Positions 58,256 to 64,000 of a stretch of DNA of 64,000 nucleotides are shown in pieces. The stretch comes from Rhodospirillum sp047263945. Lineage in GTDB: Bacteria > Pseudomonadota > Alphaproteobacteria > Rhodospirillales > Rhodospirillaceae. The notes beneath the pieces were generated by a model that worked only from the letters and a program-made list of their open reading frames with translations, had not been told where the DNA came from and did not search any database. Numbering within the stretch: position 1 is the first letter of the stretch; every line of letters begins with the position of its first letter. The stretch is from NCBI RefSeq assembly GCF_047263945.1, contig NZ_JBLAVB010000004.1, positions 1-64,000 on the forward strand, in the 5' to 3' direction. Made by a program: the position numbers and the translations under genes.

Positions 58256-59937
58256 CAGCGCGCGCCCAGGATCTCGCCAAGGACTACGATTACATCATCA
58301 TCGGCGCCGGGTCGGCGGGCTGCGTCCTCGCCAACCGCCTGACAGAGGACCCCGACGTCCGCGTTCTGCTGTTGGAGGCCGGAAAGCGGGACCTCAGCCT
58401 CTATATCCATATGCCCGCCACCTTCGCCTGGCCCCTGAAGACCACCACCTTCAACTGGGCTTATGAGACGGAGCCGGAACCCTTCGTCGACAACCGTCGC
58501 ATGTACCAGCCGCGCGGAAAAGTCTGGGGCGGCTCCAGCTCGGTCAATGGCATGTGCTATATCCGCGGCCACGCCCTGGACTACGAGCGTTGGGCCGAGG
58601 AAACGGGGGACCCCGACTGGGGCTACGCCCATTGCCTGCCCTACTTCAAGAAATGCGAGGATTTCCCCCAGGTCGGCCCCAACCGCTACCACGGCGTCGG
58701 CGGCCCCCTGAAGGTGACGCGAGGGACCCAATGGTCCCCCCTCTACCAGGCTTTCATCCAGGCCGGCGTGCAGGCGGGCTATCCGGAAACCGATGATCTG
58801 AACGGCTTTCAACAGGAAGGCGTCGGCCCCATGGATATGACCGTGGGCAAGGGGCGGCGCTCCAGCACGGCCATGGGCTATTTGCGACCGGCCCTGAAAC
58901 GCCCCAACCTGACCTTCGCCGACAGGACCCTGACCACCCGGATCCTTCTGGAAAAGGGCCGGGCCGTGGGTGTGCAAGCCTCTGTCCGGGGCACCCTGAC
59001 CGAGGTCCGCGCCAGCCGCGAGGTGATCCTTTCGGGCGGCGCCTTCAACTCGCCGCAATTGATGATGCTCTCGGGCATCGGCGATGCCGAGGAGCTCGCC
59101 GCCCTGGGTGTGAAGGTCCATCATAATCTAAAAGGCGTGGGCAAGAATCTCCAGGACCATCCGGAGATCTACGTCCAGTATAAGTGCAAGACCAAGGACA
59201 CCCTCTACGGCGTTCTGAAGCCCTGGAAGCAACTTCCCATCGGCCTGGAATGGCTGCTGCGGGGCACCGGTCCCGGCGCCACCAACCATTTCGAAGCCGG
59301 AGGCTTCATCCGCTCCGAACCCGGGGTACCCCATCCCAACCTGCAATACCACTTCCTGCCCGTGGCCGCCTCCTACGATGGCTCGGGCATGCAGAATGTC
59401 CATGGCTATCAGGCTCATATCGGCCCCATGCGACCGGAAAGCCGGGGCTGGGTGAAACTCCGCTCCGCCGATCCCAAGGACAAGCCGCGGATCCTGTTCA
59501 ACTATTTCTCCACCGAGCGGGACCGGCGGGAATTCCGGGACGGCATCAAGCTGACCCGGGAGATCATGAACCAGCCCGCTTTTGCCCCCTTCAACGACGG
59601 GGAATTGGCCCCCGGTCCCGACGTTACCTCCGACGCGGATATCGATGCCTACGCCCGGAAGATGGTGGAAAGCGCCTATCACCCCTCCTGCACATGCGCC
59701 ATGGGACCGGACACCGAGCCCATGGCTGTTGTGGACGCGAAGGGCCGCGTCCACGGGCTCGACGGTTTGCGGATCGTCGATGCCTCCATCATGCCCAGCG
59801 TGGTGTCCGGCAACCTGAACGCACCGACCATCATGATGGCTGAGAAATTGGCCGACGTGATCCGGGGTCGTCAGCCGTCGCCGCCGGACCTCGCGCCCTA
59901 CCATACCCCCGACGACCTGAATAAAACGCGGCGCTGA
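58252..59937 (+). CDS. betA: Choline dehydrogenase (561 aa)
   Basis: FAD enzyme of the GMC family that oxidises choline to betaine aldehyde. YDYIIIGAGSAGCVLANRLT is the FAD fold. GGSSSVNGMCYIRGHALDYE and SGGAFNSPQLMMLSGIGDAE are the two GMC signatures. HPSCTCAMGPDTEPMAVVDA holds the catalytic His. VVSGNLNAPTIMMAEKLADV is the last block. Length is normal. Starts inside the betB stop. Confidence 0.96.
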   Translation: MTARAQDLAKDYDYIIIGAGSAGCVLANRLTEDPDVRVLLLEAGKRDLSLYIHMPATFAWPLKTTTFNWAYETEPEPFVDNRRMYQPRGKVWGGSSSVNGMCYIRGHALDYERWAEETGDPDWGYAHCLPYFKKCEDFPQVGPNRYHGVGGPLKVTRGTQWSPLYQAFIQAGVQAGYPETDDLNGFQQEGVGPMDMTVGKGRRSSTAMGYLRPALKRPNLTFADRTLTTRILLEKGRAVGVQASVRGTLTEVRASREVILSGGAFNSPQLMMLSGIGDAEELAALGVKVHHNLKGVGKNLQDHPEIYVQYKCKTKDTLYGVLKPWKQLPIGLEWLLRGTGPGATNHFEAGGFIRSEPGVPHPNLQYHFLPVAASYDGSGMQNVHGYQAHIGPMRPESRGWVKLRSADPKDKPRILFNYFSTERDRREFRDGIKLTREIMNQPAFAPFNDGELAPGPDVTSDADIDAYARKMVESAYHPSCTCAMGPDTEPMAVVDAKGRVHGLDGLRIVDASIMPSVVSGNLNAPTIMMAEKLADVIRGRQPSPPDLAPYHTPDDLNKTRR

Positions 59938-59999
59938 CCCTGGACCCCGAGAAGAGACGCCATCCACAAGAGACGCCATTCCAAAAGGAGATCCAGACC

Positions 60000-60950
60000 T
60001 TGAAGAGCTTCCTGACCTCGGCCCTCGCGGCCACCGCCTTGACCGCCTCCATCGCCTCCCCGGCCCTGGCCGCCGACCCGGAGGACTGCGCCAGTCCGCG
60101 GTTTTCCGAGGTGGGTTGGACCGACATCCAGGCCACCACCGGCGCGGCATCCCTGGTGCTAACGGCCCTGGGCTATACCCCGGACGTCAAGAACACCAGC
60201 GTTCCCCTGACCTTCGTCGGCCTGGAGCAGGGGGACCTGGACGTTTTCCTCGGCCTGTGGATGCCCTCGATGAAGGGCATGGTCGAGGAGAAGCTGAAGG
60301 ACGCCGCCTTCGACGATCTGCACACCAACCTGGAAGGGGCGAAATACACCCTGGTCGTTCCCCGCTACGTCTACGATGCCGGCGTGAAGGACATCACCGA
60401 TCTGGACGCCCATAAGGACCAGTTCGGCGGCAAGATCTATGGCATCGAGCCTGGCAACGACGGCAACCTTCTGATCCAGCAGATGATCGACGCCGACGCC
60501 TTCGGCTTGGGTGACTGGCAGTTGGTGGAAAGCTCGGAGGCCGGCATGCTACTCCAGGCCAAGGGTGCCACGGAAGGCAAGGAGTGGATCACCTTCCTGG
60601 GTTGGGCTCCCCATCCCATGAACACCAAGATGGAGATCAACTACCTGACCGGCGCCGATGAATACTTCGGTCCGAACCAGGGCGGCGCCACGGTGCACAC
60701 CCTGGTTCGGCACGGCTATGCCGAGGCCTGCCCGAACGTCGCCCAGTTTCTCAAGAACCTGTCCTTCACGGTGGAGTCCGAAAGCATCATCATGGGGGGC
60801 ATCATGGACCACAAGCTGGATGCCGAAGAGGCCGCGAAGACCTTCCTGGCGGCCAACCCGGCCATGATCGAGCCCTGGCTGGAGGGGGTCACCACCCTGG
60901 ACGGCAAGCCCGGTTTGCCCGCAGTGAAGGCCGCCCTCGGGATCAAGTAA
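60000..60950 (+). CDS. choX: Choline-binding periplasmic protein ChoX (316 aa)
   Basis: Starts with TTG at 60000, eight bases after AGGAG. MKSFLTSALAATALTASIAS and PALAA form a signal peptide. The ligand box of ChoX (Trp43, Asp45, Trp90, Tyr119, Asn156, Trp205 in Sinorhizobium) is fully present with a constant offset of three: Trp40, Asp42, Trp87, Tyr116, Asn153, Trp202. That points to choline rather than only betaine. It follows betA by 62 bases. The permease and ATPase of the transporter are not adjacent: a hairpin repeat and opposite-strand genes follow. Confidence 0.93.
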   Translation: MKSFLTSALAATALTASIASPALAADPEDCASPRFSEVGWTDIQATTGAASLVLTALGYTPDVKNTSVPLTFVGLEQGDLDVFLGLWMPSMKGMVEEKLKDAAFDDLHTNLEGAKYTLVVPRYVYDAGVKDITDLDAHKDQFGGKIYGIEPGNDGNLLIQQMIDADAFGLGDWQLVESSEAGMLLQAKGATEGKEWITFLGWAPHPMNTKMEINYLTGADEYFGPNQGGATVHTLVRHGYAEACPNVAQFLKNLSFTVESESIIMGGIMDHKLDAEEAAKTFLAANPAMIEPWLEGVTTLDGKPGLPAVKAALGIK

Positions 60951-60961
60951 ACTGGCTGCGG

Positions 60962-60989
60962 GTGGGCTCTTTGGTCACTGAGGGCCCAC
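60962..60989 (+). terminator. Hairpin after choX
   Basis: GTGGGC (60962-60967) and GCCCAC (60984-60989) close a loop of 16 bases, followed by CCACCCATTTTCTGG. A weak terminator. From 60990 to 61198 I see no gene, RNA or repeat. Confidence 0.5.
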
Positions 60990-61198
60990 CCACCCATTTT
61001 CTGGATCGTCATCCCCGTTTTCACGCTAAGGGATGCACGTTTCTCTGTGCTCTAACCCTCTGACATTGAAGCAAATCGTCACGCCTACGGCCCGCGTTCC
61101 GCCCGTCGCACTCTGTTCCAGATTGCTCGGGATTTGCTCTAAAGAATACGTTGTTTTACTTCGGAGCGGCACAAAGCACAGGACACGACAGTATCTCG

Positions 61199-61350
61199 TG
61201 TTTTTTGGGCGATAGCCCAAGCCCATTTGGGGGCACATGCCCCCAAACCCCCATTTTTTTTGCCCGGGGTCTGGGGCCTCTCGGCCCCAGTGGGGGACGG
61301 GGCAAAGCCCCGTGACGGGAAACCATCCCCTGTCGTCTACCCTGGGCACA
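61199..61350. repeat. Family B hairpin repeat, copy 2
   Basis: TTTTTTGGGCGATAGCCCAA, TTGGGGGC...GCCCCCAA with a T-run, GGGGTCTGGGGCC...GGCCCCAGT and GGGGCAAAGCCCCGTG in the same order as at 39836-40035, but without the internal insertion. It separates convergent genes and can act as a bidirectional terminator. Confidence 0.85.
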
Positions 61351-61360
61351 GAGAAACCTG

Positions 61361-62095
61361 CTAGATCACCTCGGCCCATTTCTCCCGAAACAGGGCCTCC
61401 GCCCGGTTTCGAATGCCGCGCAAACTTTCCCGTCTCCCCAAAAAGGCGATTTCCGTGTCCGGATCCTTACCAGACACGCCCCAGTCATGCTGGTACCCCT
61501 CGCAGGGTACAACCCAACTGCGCAGATTGGCGCGCAAGACTTGCAGACCCAGGTCGATTTCCTCAAAAAAGCATGGTGTGTACCGGGTATCAAAGGCGAT
61601 CCCCTTGTCTCGCAGACGATCCAGGCGCAAACCGAACAAAAAACCGGATACGGCATTGACCGGTGTCGGCTCTGTCGCCACACCCCGGGCCAGATGGCGG
61701 ACGGATTGCAGGGTGGTGAAATCGATCAGCGCCCCTTCCGGCCCCACCACCGCCGCCTCTGGCAATTCGTGGAGCGCCCGGGCGATGGTCTCTACGGCGC
61801 TCCGTTCCAGGCGCAAATCGGCGTTCAGGATCACCGCCGTCTCTTGCGTGGCCAGGGCCATGCCGATGGACCAGGACCGGGCCACCCCCGGATTGCGGGA
61901 ATTGGCGCACCAATGGTCCACCCGGGGGTGGGTCATCAGATCCCCCTGGTTGGGGGGATCATTGAGAACCAGGATAACCTCACCGGGAATATCCACCAGG
62001 TCCTCCAATAGGGTGTGGATGGACCAGGGAGAATGGGGACTGTCATCCAGCACCGGAACAATCAGGGAGACGGGCGGGGGACCTGAGCCGGTCAT
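61361..62095 (-). CDS. GT2-family glycosyltransferase-like protein (244 aa)
   Basis: ATG 62095 (MTGSGPPPVSLIVPVLDDSP) begins the GT-A fold at once; an ATG six codons earlier would overlap the FAD oxidase gene. WSIGMALATQETAVILNADL holds the NADL metal-binding place (DxD-like). VNAVSGFLFGLRLDRLRDKG and PCFFEEIDLGLQVLRANLRS are the acceptor-side blocks of the rhamnosyltransferase-like group. It is short, with no membrane part. Sugar donor unknown. Five bases separate it from the FAD oxidase gene, so the two share a transcript. Confidence 0.82.
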   Translation of the reverse strand: MTGSGPPPVSLIVPVLDDSPHSPWSIHTLLEDLVDIPGEVILVLNDPPNQGDLMTHPRVDHWCANSRNPGVARSWSIGMALATQETAVILNADLRLERSAVETIARALHELPEAAVVGPEGALIDFTTLQSVRHLARGVATEPTPVNAVSGFLFGLRLDRLRDKGIAFDTRYTPCFFEEIDLGLQVLRANLRSWVVPCEGYQHDWGVSGKDPDTEIAFLGRRESLRGIRNRAEALFREKWAEVI

Positions 62096-62099
62096 GGGC

Positions 62100-63503
62100 T
62101 TACAGACGCACAATCTTGCCGGGGTTCATGATGTCGTCGGGGTCGAGCGCCCGCTTGATCCGCCGCATCAGGTCCAGGGCCTCACCGTGTTCCTCCTCCA
62201 GATAGGCGATCTTGCCGGTTCCGACCCCATGCTCGCCGGTACAGGTGCCATCCATGGCCAAGGCCCGGGCCACCACCCTCTCGTTGATGGCTCGGGCTTC
62301 CTCCAGGCTCGCCGGGTCGTTCGGATCAATGAGCACCAGGACGTGAAAATTCCCGTCCCCCACATGGCCGACGATGGTGGTAAACGAGGGAGAGGATTTC
62401 AGATCCTCCTCAGTCTCGGTGATGCATTCGGCCAGACGGGAAATGGGCACACAGACATCGGAGCTGACCCCCTTGTGTCCCGGTCGCATAGCGAGGGCGG
62501 CGTAGTAGGCCGTGTGCCGGGCGTTCCACAGGCGATCCCGGTCCTCCTGGGTTTCCGCCCATTGGAAATCAGAGCCTCCGAACTCACCGGCAATGTCCTG
62601 AACCATGTCCACCTGTTCGGCCACATGACCCGGCGTCCCGTGGAACTCAAAGAACAGGGTCGGCGCCACCTTGTTGTTGAGCTTGCTGTAGCGGTTGACC
62701 GCATCGATCTGGGCGGCGTTGAGCAGCTCCACCCGGGCAATGGGAATGCCCGTCTGGATGATCATGATCACCGTATCCACCGCCGCGCGCACATCCGGGA
62801 AGGGGCAGACCGCCGACGCGATCTTCTCCGGAATACCGTGGAGGCGCAGGGTCACTTCCACCACCACGCCCAAGGTCCCCTCGGATCCCACGAACAGCCG
62901 CGTCAGGTCATACCCGGCGGAAGATTTCCGCGCCCGCCGTCCGGTCCGCACCACCCGGCCTTCGGGGGTAACAACGGTCAGGGAAAGGACATTTTCCCGC
63001 ATGGTGCCATAACGGACCGCATTGGTGCCCGAGGCCCGGGTGGCGGCCATGCCACCGATGGAGGCATCCGCCCCCGGATCGATGGGAAAGAACAGTCCGG
63101 TGTCGCGCAGATATTCATTCAACTGCTTGCGGGTGACCCCGGGTTGAACGCTGACATCCATGTCGTCGGTCCGGACCTCCAGCACCTTGTTCATACCCGA
63201 AACGTCAATACAGACTCCCCCCCGCACGGCCGTCACATGGCCTTCCAGCGAGGTTCCCGTGCCAAAGGGGATGACAGGCACCTTATGGGCGGCGCAGGCT
63301 TTGACCAGAGCGACCACCTCTTCGGTGGATTGGACGAAGGCCACCGCGTCGGGGGGCATGGGCTCGTGGTAGCTCTCATCCCGTCCATGCTGTTCGCGAA
63401 CCGCAGCCGCAGTCGACAGGCGGTCCCCCAGCAGGGCACGCAGCTCGGCCATCAGAGAGTCCGGCAGGGCACATTCGACGAGGGGAGTGGGTGCGGTGGA
63501 CAT
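62100..63503 (-). CDS. FAD-linked oxidase, D-lactate/glycolate dehydrogenase type (467 aa)
   Basis: ATG 63503 (MSTAPTPLVECALPDSLMAE) has AAGGA eight bases upstream; the frame extends eight codons more. The FAD-binding part (PCMH type) has PVIPFGTGTSLEGHVTAVRG and GADASIGGMAATRASGTNAV. The C-terminal cap has GHVGDGNFHVLVLIDPNDP and CTGEHGVGTGKIAYLEEEHG. These match D-lactate dehydrogenase (cytochrome) and GlcD-like enzymes. GlcD would be accompanied by glcE and glcF, which are missing, so D-lactate dehydrogenase is the better guess. Confidence 0.9.
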   Translation of the reverse strand: MSTAPTPLVECALPDSLMAELRALLGDRLSTAAAVREQHGRDESYHEPMPPDAVAFVQSTEEVVALVKACAAHKVPVIPFGTGTSLEGHVTAVRGGVCIDVSGMNKVLEVRTDDMDVSVQPGVTRKQLNEYLRDTGLFFPIDPGADASIGGMAATRASGTNAVRYGTMRENVLSLTVVTPEGRVVRTGRRARKSSAGYDLTRLFVGSEGTLGVVVEVTLRLHGIPEKIASAVCPFPDVRAAVDTVIMIIQTGIPIARVELLNAAQIDAVNRYSKLNNKVAPTLFFEFHGTPGHVAEQVDMVQDIAGEFGGSDFQWAETQEDRDRLWNARHTAYYAALAMRPGHKGVSSDVCVPISRLAECITETEEDLKSSPSFTTIVGHVGDGNFHVLVLIDPNDPASLEEARAINERVVARALAMDGTCTGEHGVGTGKIAYLEEEHGEALDLMRRIKRALDPDDIMNPGKIVRL

Positions 63504-63640
63504 GGGTATTTCCTTGACGGTTTTCATATTTCATAAGGTGCAGAGCCCCGGTAGCCCAACAAGGCCGGTCGGTCGCCAGAGCTATCTCAATATCAAGTAG
63601 GAGCCACCGCACGGGCCGAGAGGACGGTGCCTCCTATCCC

Positions 63641-64000
63641 CTATTCCAAGGGAGCAACCAAATCGACGACTTGGGGCTCGTGGCCACAACTCTCAATAAA
63701 CCTGAGCAGATCCCCATTGGAGATGGTGACCGTCGCCGTATTCTCCAGGGGATGATAGTTGAGAATCGGCTGCTCCATCATCCAGGCATCCAGCACCACC
63801 TTGACCCGAAGCTCCCGGTCATTGATCAGCGCAAAGGGCGTCACCGAACCCGGCGTGACCCCCAAGACCTCCTCCAGCAGCTCGGCCTTGCCAAAGGACA
63901 GGCGCTTTGACCCGATGCGTTTGTGGAGGCTTTTCATCTCCACATCCCGATCATGGGGACAGACCACCAGCCAAAGCTGGCCCTTGGCATCTTTCATGAA
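63641..64000 (-). CDS. YbaK/ProX-type prolyl-tRNA editing protein, partial (N-terminus beyond the window)
   Basis: Free-standing editing domain that clears mischarged Ala or Cys from tRNA-Pro. The frame is open to the right edge and the residue before the first Met is Phe, which fits the family's L-F-x-K-D-x-K-G-x-L-W block, so the real start lies outside. SKRLSFGKAELLEEVLGVTP, GSVTPFALINDRELRVKVVL and YHPLENTATVTISNGDLLRF are strongly diagnostic of ProX/ProXp-ala. About the last 119 residues of some 165 are present. Confidence 0.9.
   Translation of the reverse strand, partial: FMKDAKGQLWLVVCPHDRDVEMKSLHKRIGSKRLSFGKAELLEEVLGVTPGSVTPFALINDRELRVKVVLDAWMMEQPILNYHPLENTATVTISNGDLLRFIESCGHEPQVVDLVAPLE

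Noticed and set aside
61413..63536. Plus-strand open frame of 707 codons
   Set aside because: It spans two convincing minus-strand genes (glycosyltransferase and FAD oxidase) with complete family motifs, so it is an antisense artefact.

Overview
The window is high-GC DNA that looks like an alphaproteobacterium, probably of the Rhodospirillales. The evidence is the hisZ-purA pair, a short alphaproteobacterial serC, the neighbourhood of rpoH, an rluD-type synthase and tRNA-Glu, and a betI-betB-betA-choX choline locus. No 16S rRNA is present, so the genus stays open. Both ends cut genes: a tail-fibre gene on the left and a YbaK/ProX-type editing gene on the right.

1-15.4 kb is a phage morphogenesis block read on the minus strand: small and large terminase, DUF4055-type portal, scaffold, two fibre genes, major capsid protein, then six small head/tail genes and a third fibre gene that runs off the left edge. 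A sigma70-like promoter lies just upstream of the small terminase. Two things interrupt the usual order. Fibre genes sit between scaffold and capsid, and a LysR regulator with a divergent MFS transporter sits between capsid and head-completion genes, framed by direct repeats of about 230 bp. I see no integrase, lysis or replication gene here, so this may be a remnant or one side of a prophage.

15.5-21.2 kb holds a solitary ClpP, an ArsR-SRPBCC pair, and the most unusual locus of the window. Two short peptides (55 and 58 aa) share an almost identical C-terminal half. They are followed by a PqqD-like domain fused to an HPr-kinase-like domain and by a translationally coupled nucleotidyltransferase. 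This looks like a small RiPP-like peptide-modification cassette. An unrecognised gene with an operator-like palindrome follows.

21.3-31 kb contains a TetR-controlled HlyD/ABC exporter, an orphan membrane histidine kinase, a protein with an EpmC-like HEIGHW motif, tRNA-Glu(CTC), a JAMM protease-like gene overlapping a one-TM protein gene, an RluD-family synthase, and rpoH behind a strongly structured leader.

31-47 kb is housekeeping and transport: thiD, a PhzF-family gene, an AlaX-type editing protein, an SLC13 carrier, a LysE exporter, an AGCS symporter, serC, a GNAT protein, hisZ, purA and a periplasmic glycerophosphodiesterase. Then come a degenerate protein-kinase homologue with a C-terminal anchor and its membrane partner.

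47-64 kb contains a DUF4139 protein coupled to a 58-aa membrane protein, a possibly acquired LysR/hydrolase/NTF2 cassette, a fused indolepyruvate ferredoxin oxidoreductase, the choline-to-betaine locus with a choline-binding protein but no adjacent permease or ATPase, a glycosyltransferase, an FAD-linked oxidase and the partial YbaK gene. Several families of hairpin-rich repeats (called A to D here) recur in the intergenic regions.
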